Of a stretch of 12,047 nucleotides of DNA, positions 1 to 8,003 are shown piece after piece. This DNA is from an uncultured Clostridia bacterium (GTDB taxonomy: Bacteria > Bacillota_A > Clostridia > TANB77 > CAG-508). The position numbers were made by a program, and so were the translations under genes. How positions within the stretch are numbered: position 1 is the first letter of the stretch; each line of letters begins with the position of its first letter. The notes below the pieces were generated by a model. That model saw only the letters and a list, made by a program, of their open reading frames with translations. It had not been told where the DNA came from and searched no databases. The stretch spans positions 1 to 12,047 of the forward strand of contig CANQLP010000033.1 in the NCBI GenBank assembly GCA_947624725.1, written 5' to 3'.

Positions 1-1144
1 CTAAATCCAACAGGATTATCACCACATACAACATATACATGTACACTAAAAGCAGATGATGGAAACAGTGGAATAGCGCAAGCATCATATACAGTTAAGA
101 CGAACAATACAAATCCAGTACTAGGAACGAACTGGGCAGTATCAGGGCTATCAGCAACAGGATTCACATTAACAGGATGTGCAACAGATGCAGATGGAGA
201 TACAATAAGTTACTCATTAACAGGAGCAGGAAGTACAAAGACAGCATCAGCAAAAGCTGGAACGAATGTAACATTAAGTCCATCAGGACTTGCAGGCCAT
301 ACAACATATAACTGGACAATAACAGCAAATGATGGAAATGGAGGAACAGCAACAAAGACAGGCTCACAAACAACATCAAACAGAGCACCAACGGTAAAAA
401 CAACATTTACAGCAAATAGTATAACAACGAGTGGATTTAAGTTAACAGGAGCAGGACAAGATGCAGATGGAGACAGTCTAACATATACAGCAGGAGGAAG
501 CGTATCAGGAAGTACAACAGGAGCATCAGGAGCTTCAGTAACAATTTCAATAAGTAAGACATATGGTTCATATTCATGGTCAGTAACAATAACAGATGGA
601 CATGGAGGCTCAGTATCAGGAGGAACGGGTTCAACTACAGTGCCATGTGGCGCAGCAACTTGGTGTGACGGAAAAACTACAATTGCTATTCGTTGCCCTG
701 AGTGTGTCTGGAACGACACTATGAGTTATTGGGCCCATGTAGATTACCCGACACTTCCACTTGGTTATGGGACCCCAATATCAGTTAGCCAGGTAGGTCA
801 CGGATATCGGGTATCTCGATTGCTGCATTGGGGATTGCAGGAATAAAGACGCCGGAGCCATAATTGTGTACTCGAATAGAAGTTCTGCCGGTACATCTTA
901 CAACTTATGTCAATCACATTATGACCAGTACGCTGCTGTATTAAAGGCTAATTATACTCAACTAAGGGATTTGAGTGCCTCTGGTAGAACCGGAACCTGT
1001 GGGGGATGTGGTTTTAGCGGAACCTATCACGGCCTCGCCACTTGGAATGTATCAGGTTCTGGATGCTCACACGGCAAAACATCAGGCCACTACTACTGTG
1101 CTACACATAGCAAAGATTGTGGTTCATCACAGACTCACACTTAA
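1..1144 (+). CDS. Large repetitive surface/adhesin-like protein, 3' part, with one CGG +1 shift
   Basis: The frame is open from base 1, so the start lies outside the window; 380 residues are visible. Residues 1-210 are Thr/Ser/Gly/Ala-rich Ig/cadherin-like repeats. Landmarks recur: a HTTY segment followed by DDGNSG or NDGNGG, and DADGD in two copies about 100 residues apart, a likely calcium-binding-type loop. From about residue 213 the protein changes to a Cys-rich module with many CxxC-like pairs (CPEC, CCIGDC, CGGCG) and no repeats. The in-frame triplet 808-810 is CGG; reading on from GGG at 809 continues the Cys-rich module to TAA at 1142-1144, whereas the zero frame stops at 844-846. Codons are almost all A-ending in the repeats and often C/G-ending in the Cys-rich part. 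An exported or cell-surface location is inferred from composition; no signal peptide or anchor is visible. The family is not identified. Confidence 0.72.
808..810 (+). other. CGG +1 shift site 1 (TAT CGG G)
   Basis: In-frame CGG after TAT in the surface-protein gene. The zero frame ends 12 codons later; the +1 frame, starting with GGG (Gly), gives a Cys-rich sequence of the same character as upstream. This is the least constrained of the twelve sites because no known family supports the join. Confidence 0.65.
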
Positions 1145-1178
1145 TAAATACCATACTCTTAAGATAAAATAAAAAAAT

Positions 1179-1210
1179 AGAAAAGTACTGGAATCACCCA
1201 GTACTTTTCT
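1179..1210. terminator. Bidirectional intrinsic terminator between the surface gene and pgsA
   Basis: A perfect 13-bp stem (1179-1191 with 1198-1210) has a 6-base loop and is flanked by an A-run on the left and T-rich sequence on the right. It lies between converging genes, so it can end transcription from both. Confidence 0.9.
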
Positions 1211-1230
1211 TAATAAATAAGTTTTATTTC

Positions 1231-1798
1231 CTATTTCAATTTATCCTTTTCATCCTTTATATACTTCTGCATATTAAATGCTCTAAAATACATAACCAAA
1301 GCATAAAGTGTTGCAAGAAGAGCAATGCAGTAGATATATATTGAAAAATCATGTATACTCAAATTAAATGTATTATTTGCATATCTTATTCCAAGAGAGC
1401 AAATGATTGCTACATAAAATATCACAGTTGCAAGCTTGCCATACCATTTACTAGAAACCACAAGCTCTTTTCCATAAAGGAAAGAAGCTCCGAGAAATCA
1501 TAGCAAATTCTTTTATAACAACTATTGCTAGTATCCAAAATGGAATCAAACCTTTAATTGATAAAGTAACAAGTATTGCAATTTGCGTTGCTTTATCAAC
1601 AAATGGATCCATAAGTTTTCCAAAATCAGTTATAAAATTAAACTTCCTTGCGATAGTTCCATCTAGAACATCAGTTATTCCAGATAGTATTAAAAATATA
1701 AGTGCAATAATATATTCTTCATAAATAATTGCAAGAACAATTGGTGCAATTAATAGAAATCTAATTAGTGTAAGAATATTTGGCACATGTTTAAACAT
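1231..1798 (-). CDS. pgsA: CDP-diacylglycerol-glycerol-3-phosphate 3-phosphatidyltransferase, with one CGG +1 shift
   Basis: PgsA transfers the phosphatidyl group from CDP-diacylglycerol to glycerol-3-phosphate at the membrane, the committed step to phosphatidylglycerol. The CDP-alcohol phosphotransferase signature is complete: D43, D46, G47, A50, R51, G60, D64 and D68. Several hydrophobic segments fit a polytopic protein. The start at 1798 has an AGGAGG site just upstream. At 1492-1490 the frame meets CGG after Ser102. The zero frame stops 13 codons later, but reading from GGA (Gly103) continues the expected C-terminal membrane part to 188 residues, a normal family length. The gene lies 39 bases downstream of clpE on the same strand and is probably cotranscribed. 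I am sure of the family; the acceptor substrate is inferred from similarity to PgsA rather than to phosphatidylserine synthase. Confidence 0.9.
1490..1492 (-). other. CGG +1 shift site 2 (TCT CGG A, pgsA)
   Basis: In-frame CGG after TCT (Ser102). PgsA continues in the +1 frame with GGA (Gly103) and reaches normal length, while the zero frame gives 13 unrelated codons and TAG. Confidence 0.85.
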
Positions 1799-1812
1799 AA
1801 ATCCTCCTCGCG

Positions 1813-1837
1813 TCTATATTTAAAATCAAAATATAGA
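1813..1837. repeat. AT-rich stem-loop in the clpE-pgsA gap
   Basis: Perfect 9-bp inverted repeat (1813-1821 with 1829-1837) with a 7-base loop, immediately after the clpE stop. It has no GC core and no T-run, so it is at most a weak attenuator or mRNA-end stabiliser; pgsA transcription probably reads through. Confidence 0.45.
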
Positions 1838-4122
1838 TTATACTTCAAATGTTAAAGCATCATTTTCTACATTAATTTTTACATTATCTCCATTTTTTAT
1901 CTCTTGTTTTAAAATTCTTTCTGATAATTCATCTTCTAAGTATCTTTGAATTGCGCGTCTTAATGGCCTTGCACCATATTTTAAATCTGTTCCTTTATTC
2001 AATAAAAATTCTTTTGCATTTTTTGAAACAGACATTGTGATATTTTTATCAGCAAGTGCTTTACTTGTATCTTCAAGCATTAAATCTACAATTTGTAATA
2101 ACTCATTCTTTGTCAAACTATCAAATACAACTATTTCATCTATCCTGTTTAAAAATTCAGGTCTAAAGGTTTCTTTTAAACTGTCTAAAATCTTTGAAGA
2201 ATCCACAGTTTGTTTACCAAAACCAATAGAGTTATTGTTCAAATTAGAACCAGAGTTAGATGTCATTATAATTATAGTATTTTCAAAACTAACTGTATTT
2301 CCTTGTGCATCTGTAAGCTTTCCGGTCATCTAAAACTTGAAGAAGTATATTAAATACATCACTATGTGCTTTTTCAATCTCATCTAAAAGAACAATAGAA
2401 TAAGGTTTTCTTTTTACCTTTTCAGTAAGTTGACCTGCATCATCATATCCTACATATCCTGGAGGAGAACCAATAAGTTTAGATGTTGAATGAGATTCCA
2501 TGTATTCTGACATATCAACTCTAATTATTGCATCTCTATCTCCGAACATTTCATATGCAAGAGTTTTTGCAAGCTCTGTTTTACCAACACCTGTTGGACC
2601 AACGAAAAGGAAAGATGGAGGTCTTTTTGTAGATTTAAGACCAGCTCTATTTCTTCTAATTGCACGAGCTACTGCAGAAACAGCTTTTTCTTGTCCTATT
2701 ATTTTTTTGTGAAGGTTACCTTCAAGATTTAGAAGTTTAGCTGTTTCTTCCTCTGTAATTTTAGTTACAGGAATTTTTGTCCAATGCTCAATAACTTCTG
2801 CAATATCTTGAACAGTAACATCTTTTAATTTTAAATTTTTATTTATTTCATCAATTTCATCTAAAAGCTTACATTCACGAGTTTTAAGGTCAGCAGCCTT
2901 TTGATAATCTTCTGTTGAATCTGCTTGAGCTGCTTCATTTTTTTCCTCTTGAACAGCTTTTAATTCATTTTTCAAAAGCTCTAATCTATAAAGCTCCTTA
3001 TTATCTAGGTTGATTCTAGAGCAAGCCTCGTCTAATATATCTATTGCCTTATCTGGTAAAAATCTATCATGTATATATTTTTCAGACATTAAAACTGTTT
3101 GACGAATTACTTCATTTGAAATTTTAACCTTATGGAAATCCTCATAATATTTTTTAATACCACAAAGAATATCTGTTGCTTTATCTACATTTGGTTCATC
3201 AACCATAACAGTTTGAAATCTTCTTTCAAGTGCTGAATCTTTTTCAATGTATTTTCTATATTCTTTTAAAGTAGTTGTTCCAATTAATTGAATTTCTCCA
3301 CTAGCTAGTGGTGGCTTTAAGATGTTTGCTGCATTCATAGCATTTTCACCATCACCTGCACCAACGATGTTGTGTATTTCATCTATAACTAGAATAATAT
3401 TTTTAAGTGCTTTGCATTCATCAATAATGCCCTTCATTCTAGCTTCAAATTGCCCTCTAAATTGAGTACCAGCAACAACGGCTGTCATATCAAGTAAATA
3501 TACTTCCTTATCCAATAATTTAGCAGGAACTTGTGCATTTGCAATTGCAATTGCAAGACCCTGTGCAACAGCTGTTTTACCAACTCCAGGCTCTCCAATT
3601 AAGCATGGGTTATTTTTTGTTCGTCTATTTAAGATTTGTATAATTCTTCTTATTTCAGTGTCTCTTCCAATTACTGCATCTATTTCGTTATTTTTAGCTT
3701 TGTTTGTCAAATTTGTTCCATAAGTATCAAGAAACTTTTTCTTTTTTTCCTTATTAACTTTTTTATCAACTTTAGTTCTTTTATTGCTATTAATATTTCT
3801 ATTTTGAGATTGGCTAGCATCAGGATTTCTATTAACTATATTTCCAAAAATTGCTCCGTATAGGAACCATATTAGATGATGCATCGTCAAAATCCATATC
3901 AGATAATTCTAAATTGTTAGAGATATTATTAAACATTGTTTCAAATTGTTCTGCGATATTTTTTAAGTCAGCATCGTTTATTTCAATTGATGAATTTACA
4001 GGATTTATTCCCTTTTCTCTTGCACAGTTTAAGCAATAACCTGTAACATGTTTTGGGTCATCTTTTGTAGGTGTATCTACAAAGACAACTGCCTCAGCTG
4101 ATTTACATACTGAACATAACAT
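1838..4122 (-). CDS. clpE: ATP-dependent Clp unfoldase ClpE (zinc-finger Hsp100), with two CGG +1 shifts
   Basis: This is a hexameric AAA+ unfoldase expected to feed damaged proteins to ClpP. The order is: N-terminal zinc finger C3, C6, C30, C33; a low-complexity linker; AAA domain 1 with Walker A GEPGVGKT (about 176-183) and Walker B IDE (about 246-248); a UVR-like coiled middle (about 385-425); AAA domain 2 with GPTGVGKT (about 508-515) and LLDE (about 578-581); a ClpP-docking IGF tripeptide at 632-634; and the C-terminal D2-small domain. Two in-frame CGG codons interrupt it. One follows Ile88, so a naive reading gives a separate 96-aa McsA-like zinc-finger protein. The other follows Asp599, inside the conserved DDG(K/R)LTD motif. 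Skipping one base at each yields 760 residues, near known ClpE lengths. The zinc finger joined to Clp ATPase argues for ClpE rather than ClpC. The start has GGAGG nine bases upstream. Confidence 0.92.
2322..2324 (-). other. CGG +1 shift site 3 (GAC CGG A, clpE domain 2)
   Basis: The CGG interrupts the Hsp100 sequence VLDDG(K/R)LTD. Zero frame reads LDDRKAYR and soon stops; +1 frame restores [11 protein letters not shown]. The glycine supplied is the one conserved across Clp/Hsp100 proteins, making this one of the most convincing sites. Confidence 0.93.
3856..3858 (-). other. CGG +1 shift site 4 (ATA CGG A, clpE linker)
   Basis: In-frame CGG after ATA (Ile88). The +1 frame joins the zinc finger directly to the AAA part. 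It is the only site whose preceding codon ends in A. Confidence 0.85.
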
Positions 4123-4160
4123 ATTTTAGAATCCTCCTTGTCTATAAATCATATCAATTA

Positions 4161-4189
4161 ATAATATATTAAATTTGCGAAAAAGTCAA
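4161..4189 (-). promoter_or_regulatory. Sigma-A-type promoter for clpE-pgsA
   Basis: On the minus strand TTGACT (4189-4184) and TATTAT (4166-4161) are 17 bases apart, about 40 bases upstream of the clpE start. No full CtsR or CIRCE operator is visible nearby. Confidence 0.72.
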
Positions 4190-4192
4190 GTT

Positions 4193-4221
4193 TTGCATTA
4201 AATATTTAAATATGGTATAAT
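4193..4221 (+). promoter_or_regulatory. Sigma-A-type promoter for the RsiV/PdaC-like gene
   Basis: TTGCAT (4193-4198), 17-base spacer, TATAAT (4216-4221), with TGG just before the -10 as an extended element. Its -35 box is only three bases from the divergent clpE -35 box. Confidence 0.78.
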
Positions 4222-4243
4222 ATAAAAATAAGGAGAAATGAGA

Positions 4244-5080
4244 ATGAAAATAAAAATGAATGCTAAAAGTATTTGCTTTACAGCAATTATTATTATCTGC
4301 ATAGTTATTTTATCATATGGAATATATTTTGAAATTTTTGTAAAAAATAAACAGGTTCAAACCCCAACAGTACTATCAGATGCTCAAAATAAAATAGATG
4401 AATTTGATTCATTATTTGATAATAGTGTACACTTGCAAGATTTTGATAGCGCAAATTTTATAGACAAATTGAACCAATCGCAAGAAATTATATATTCAGC
4501 ATATGATATAAGTGAAACAGATGAAAGTAAATACGATATAAAAATAAATGTACCATTCATAAATATAAGAAACGAAAATGCGATGAATATAGATAGAGAA
4601 ATTCTTTCATTGTTCTATAACAAAATGAATAAGATAAAAGAAAATTCAAATCAAGAACAAACACAAAAGGCACTATATACAGTATCATATACAGCATATA
4701 TGAATGAGAATATATTATCACTAGTTATAAGAGCAACTCTAAAAGAGGGAAATTTGCCACAAAGGGTAATAATGAAAGCATATACATATAATATATCTAC
4801 AAATGAAAAAGTAAGCTTAGATGAGATGCTAGAGATAAAGGGAGTAGATAAAAATCTAGTACAAGAAACTATAAATAAAAGAATACAAGATGCAGCAAAT
4901 TATGCAAGTGGTTTAAGCGAACTTGGATATGATATATATAAAAGGAATGTAGAAGATGATATGTATAAAATAGAAAATTCAGATAATTATTTCTTAGGAC
5001 CAAATGGAGAAATCTATATAATTTATGCATATGGAAATATGAACTTTACATCAGAAAGAGACATTGTGTATGTAGGATAG
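4244..5080 (+). CDS. Single-pass membrane protein with RsiV/PdaC-like (DUF4163/DUF3298) extracytoplasmic domain
   Basis: The protein has a short basic N-terminus, one membrane segment (about residues 9-27, rich in Ile), and an outer domain of about 245 residues. The outer part has the pattern of PdaC/RsiV-type domains: IKINVPFI near the start, a YTVSYTAYMNENILSLVI strand pair, a motif around YTYNISTNEKVSLDEML, and a C-terminal beta-rich stretch with PNGEIYIIYAYG. Such domains occur in anti-sigma factor RsiV and in PdaC-like wall proteins. No sigma-factor gene is adjacent, so an anti-sigma role is not supported here. The start at 4244 is preferred because AAGGAG sits eight bases upstream; an ATG at 4238 would leave only two. 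It has its own promoter and terminator, so it is monocistronic. It contains no in-frame CGG and no frame break. Confidence 0.68.
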   Translation: MKIKMNAKSICFTAIIIICIVILSYGIYFEIFVKNKQVQTPTVLSDAQNKIDEFDSLFDNSVHLQDFDSANFIDKLNQSQEIIYSAYDISETDESKYDIKINVPFINIRNENAMNIDREILSLFYNKMNKIKENSNQEQTQKALYTVSYTAYMNENILSLVIRATLKEGNLPQRVIMKAYTYNISTNEKVSLDEMLEIKGVDKNLVQETINKRIQDAANYASGLSELGYDIYKRNVEDDMYKIENSDNYFLGPNGEIYIIYAYGNMNFTSERDIVYVG

Positions 5081-5103
5081 AAAATTAAATAATAAAAAAA
5101 ACG

Positions 5104-5145
5104 AGCTAATTAAGGATGCCACCTTAATTAGCTTTATTTTTTAAA
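5104..5145 (+). terminator. Intrinsic terminator after the RsiV/PdaC-like gene
   Basis: A perfect 12-bp stem (5104-5115 with 5122-5133) with a 6-base loop is followed by a T-rich tail. It isolates the upstream gene from the yqfC operon. Confidence 0.9.
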
Positions 5146-5316
5146 AAATAAAAGGGGATGTTTTTCACTATTTTCATTTTTATTAGTGTAATTATAATAT
5201 AACAATAAATTGTGTCCAATGTGTGAACGACATGTGAAATTTTAATCAAAATGAATTATTTTTTAAATATGAAATATACATTTAATATATACATAAGGCT
5301 AAATACGAAAGGAGCA

Positions 5317-5608
5317 ATGGAGGTTTTGAAAAATAGAAAAGAAAAATTAAATAAAATAACTTCATTTCTGGAAATGCCAGAGGAGATTATGACCGATAAG
5401 CCAAGGATGACTATTTTAGGATTTGATAAGACTGTAATAGAAAATTATAAAAATATATTAGAATATGACGATATTTTTATAAAAGTAAATACATATATTG
5501 GAGCGATTAATATAAACGGAATTAACTTAAAACTAATACAAATGAATAAAGACGATATAATGATAATTCGGAAAAATTGATAGTATAGATTTTGAACCTA
5601 ATGAATAG
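5317..5608 (+). CDS. yqfC: Sporulation protein YqfC, with one CGG +1 shift
   Basis: YqfC is a small conserved protein made in the mother cell of spore formers, encoded next to yqfD; its biochemical role is not established. The sequence shows the family core: FLEMPEEIM, DKPRMTILGF, VIENYKNI, then a YIGAININGINLKL strand. At 5569-5571 CGG follows Ile84. The zero frame ends after three more codons (Arg-Lys-Asn, TGA), whereas +1 reading gives GKIDSIDFEPNE, matching the usual G-x-I-x-S-I-x-F ending of the family, for 96 residues. The start is uncertain: ATG 5317 has AGGAG only two bases upstream, TTG 5326 has the same site 11 bases upstream, and an open ATG at 5251 would add a non-conserved extension. 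yqfD follows after 14 bases. Confidence 0.85.
5569..5571 (+). other. CGG +1 shift site 5 (ATT CGG A, yqfC)
   Basis: In-frame CGG after ATT (Ile84), near the YqfC C-terminus. The +1 frame supplies the conserved Gly and the final beta strand. Confidence 0.88.
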
Positions 5609-5622
5609 AGAGGAAAAGAAAA

Positions 5623-6809
5623 TTGATATTTAAGATTTTATTGAGATATATTTTAGGATATGTGAACATATCCATTCAAGGATATTACATAGAAAGATTT
5701 ATAAATGCATGCACAAATAAAAATATATTTTTATGGAATGTGAAAACAGAAAAAACAACATATGCAACAGCAAATGTAGGAATAAACGATTTTAAAAAGT
5801 TAAAAGAGATTACTAGAAAAACGAAATGTAGAATGGAAATAAATAAAAAATATGGGCTTCCATTTTTGATGAACAGATATAGGAAAAGAAAAATATTTTT
5901 TGTACTATTACTTTTAATAGTAATTTTTATGTATATAGAATCAAAATTTATATGGAATATAGAAGTTCAAGGACTAAATACGATTCCAGAAACTGAGTTA
6001 AAACAAGAGCTAGAAGAAAATGGCTTAAAAGTTCGGAACATTAAAATCTAAAGTAAACCCAAAAGAGATTATAAATAAAATACGATTAGAAAGAGACGAT
6101 ATTGCATGGATGAATATAGACTTAAGTCGGAACAAATGTAATAATTAAAGTAGACGAAGTAACTAAAAAACCAGACATTATAAAGCAAGATGAATATTGC
6201 AACATTGTGTCAGACAAAAAAGCAGAAATCATAAAAATAACTGCAAGTAGTGGCACAGCAGTTGTAAAGCCTCGGAGATATTGTAACTGAAGGTAGCATA
6301 TTAATAGGTGGTTGGATGGAAGGAAACTATACAGGAACAAGATATGTTCATGCAAGTCGGAGAGGTAAGTGCAAAAGTATGGTATAGCAAAAAAGAAAGA
6401 ATGGAGCTAAGTCGGAACTTCCGTAAGACAAACTGGAAAAATCGAAAAGGCTTACACAATAAAATTAAATAATTTTGAAATAAATTTGAATAAAAGGCTT
6501 CCAAAATTTCAAAAATATGATACAATATATACAGATAAAAAATTAAAATTATTTTCAGACTTTTATTTACCAATAGCCGTAAGGATTTCTACATTTTATG
6601 AATTAGAAGAAGAAAACAAAACTTATACTAAAGAAGAAGCAAAAGAAATTTTAACTCAAAAACTAAAATCAGAAATATCTGAAGAAATAGATAATAAAGA
6701 TAATATCAAAGATATAAAAATAAATGAAAACATAGGAGATTCATTTGTCGAAATAGAAGTTATATTTGAAGTACACGAGACTATTGGAACTGAAGAAAAA
6801 ATAATATAA
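5623..6809 (+). CDS. yqfD: Sporulation membrane protein YqfD, with five CGG +1 shifts
   Basis: YqfD is a sporulation protein of the mother cell, partner of YqfC. After five +1 corrections the protein is 393 residues, the usual family size. The order is: a cytoplasmic N-terminal domain (about 1-88), a membrane helix (about 92-108), then an outer domain starting IWNIEVQGLNTIP. The shifts lie at 6034, 6128, 6273, 6358 and 6413, all at CGGA. Restored segments include LKVGTLK, DLSGTNVIIKV, VVKPGDIVTEGSILIGG (a lipoyl-like turn), VHASGEVSAKVWY and ELSGTSVRQTGK. These are coherent and typical of the family, and the net shift (5, equal to 2 modulo 3) matches the frame of the long C-terminal part. TTG start with an AGAGGA site upstream. 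Read in standard code it would be a wreck of several fragments; the conserved content argues it is functional. Confidence 0.88.
6034..6036 (+). other. CGG +1 shift site 6 (GTT CGG A, yqfD)
   Basis: First of five yqfD sites. The zero frame stops four codons after CGG; the +1 frame reads KVGTLKSKVNPKEI. Confidence 0.87.
6128..6130 (+). other. CGG +1 shift site 7 (AGT CGG A, yqfD)
   Basis: The frame entered at 6035 meets CGG in phase; the next +1 step gives DLSGTNVIIKVDE. Without it, reading gives RNKCNN followed by a stop. Confidence 0.87.
6273..6275 (+). other. CGG +1 shift site 8 (CCT CGG A, yqfD)
   Basis: Restores KPGDIVTEGSIL, a conserved lipoyl-like turn of YqfD, with the Gly exactly in place. 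Confidence 0.9.
6358..6360 (+). other. CGG +1 shift site 9 (AGT CGG A, yqfD)
   Basis: Restores VHASGEVSAKVWY. The sites at 6128, 6358 and 6413 share the same heptamer, AGTCGGA. Confidence 0.9.
6413..6415 (+). other. CGG +1 shift site 10 (AGT CGG A, yqfD)
   Basis: Restores ELSGTSVRQTGK and enters the frame used to the stop codon at 6807-6809. Confidence 0.88.
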
Positions 6810-6824
6810 TTTAGGAGGTACACT

Positions 6825-8003
6825 ATGGAAGAAAGAGGACTTAGAGTCGCAAGAACAGATAAGGCGTTTTTTTCAAAAATTTCAACAACAATCAGTAAAT
6901 TATTAATACCTACAAAAATAGGTATCAATGGTATGCTAATTACCTTAAAAAGAAATAATGTCCTTAAAAATTACGAAGTAGTAACTAATAATACAGAGCA
7001 AGAAAAAGAAGAAATGCTACAAAAGAAATATGAAGATGCATTTATACTTTATTTAGAGTCAATAGATAAATATGTAATGGATTCAATTTATAAAAAAGTA
7101 ACAACTAGAACTGCAACACCTTTTGAAGAAGATGCACTTTCAAGATATTATGCAGTAATACATCTTAAAGATACTCAATACTTAGAATATAAATATAGAA
7201 AACAAAAATATTTACTTGATTTAGATTATATGACATTAAAAAATGATAATAAAACAAAGCAATTGAGTAGATTTAATAATTTCTATGTTTCAAAAATGAA
7301 TGGTATATTTAAAGGAATCCTTAAAAATTATTCAATACAACTTTCAGATAAAATATCAGTAGATTTATTAGAAAAAGAAGGAATATACGATAATATTTTT
7401 GATACATTAGAAGATTATATTTCAAATATTTTACCTATAAGAATGAAACAAGAAAGTGAAAATAATGAACTTGAAGTAAATGATGAATATGAACAAGTAG
7501 AAAGCTTTTTAGCAGGAAAACTTGATGAAAGAGATATAATAGAAAAAAGAATATATTTACTTGCAATTAGCAGAAAATTATTTACACATAGCCTTCCACT
7601 TGTTGTTGCAGAGCAATGCTATGAAAAATTATTGCAAGAGACAAGAAATTTAATAGTAAGAGAAAAATCAGAACAAAAGAAAGCTAGAGCATATGAACTA
7701 CTTATTAAATTAATTGAAGAATATAATGTAAGACTTTTATCTACTAAGATTTATTGGGAATCACCAAAGGCTCGTGAAGAATACAAAAAATTCTGGGAAG
7801 AATACAAGAAGATAGAAAAAGATACAGAAGAAGGACAAGCTCAAAAAGAAATACTATTTATTAGAGATGAAATCAAAAAAGTAAATGATGAAAAAATAGT
7901 TAAATTTTATAAAAATAAACTTGTAGAGCTTGGTGCTTTAAGAAAATTAAAAAATTCATATATAACAGGTGGAAAGTACATAAAAAGGGTAGTACGAGTA
8001 TGA
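6825..8003 (+). CDS. Conserved-looking 392-residue protein of unknown function
   Basis: I do not recognise this protein. It is probably soluble: no signal peptide, no clear membrane segment, and strongly charged (Lys/Glu-rich) with long predicted helices. Residues about 55-95 and 285-375 look helical and may form coiled coils. There is no Walker motif, no zinc-binding cluster and no obvious catalytic signature. The start is clear: AGGAGG seven bases before ATG. The end overlaps ybeY by four bases (ATGA), so the two are translationally coupled. It sits between yqfD and ybeY, where related Firmicutes usually carry phoH and often the HD-domain gene yqfF. It is not PhoH, because the P-loop is absent. 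It has no in-frame CGG and no frame break. Confidence 0.75.
   Translation: MEERGLRVARTDKAFFSKISTTISKLLIPTKIGINGMLITLKRNNVLKNYEVVTNNTEQEKEEMLQKKYEDAFILYLESIDKYVMDSIYKKVTTRTATPFEEDALSRYYAVIHLKDTQYLEYKYRKQKYLLDLDYMTLKNDNKTKQLSRFNNFYVSKMNGIFKGILKNYSIQLSDKISVDLLEKEGIYDNIFDTLEDYISNILPIRMKQESENNELEVNDEYEQVESFLAGKLDERDIIEKRIYLLAISRKLFTHSLPLVVAEQCYEKLLQETRNLIVREKSEQKKARAYELLIKLIEEYNVRLLSTKIYWESPKAREEYKKFWEEYKKIEKDTEEGQAQKEILFIRDEIKKVNDEKIVKFYKNKLVELGALRKLKNSYITGGKYIKRVVRV

Noticed and set aside
1..630. CRISPR array or tandem DNA repeat
   Set aside because: The repetition is of amino-acid composition and motifs about 100 residues apart, inside one open frame; there are no identical direct repeats with unique spacers.
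210..719. 169-residue open frame on the minus strand
   Set aside because: It is the mirror of the Thr/Ala/Gly repeat codons of the plus-strand surface gene; it is Val/Pro-rich, has no ribosome binding site and no family resemblance.
4161..4200. CtsR operator at the clpE promoter
   Set aside because: Only one heptamer-like half-site (AGTCAAG) overlaps the -35 box; the required tandem copy is absent.
4244..5080. Anti-sigma factor RsiV
   Set aside because: The outer domain is similar in type, but there is no adjacent ECF sigma gene and no recognisable cytoplasmic sigma-binding region; the N-terminal cytoplasmic part is only about eight residues.
5160..5316. Promoter for yqfC (TATAAT at 5193-5198, and sigma-E-like sequence near 5271-5300)
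   Set aside because: The -35 match is poor for sigma-A and the sigma-E-like spacing and boxes are too degenerate in AT-rich sequence to support a call, though a mother-cell promoter is expected here.
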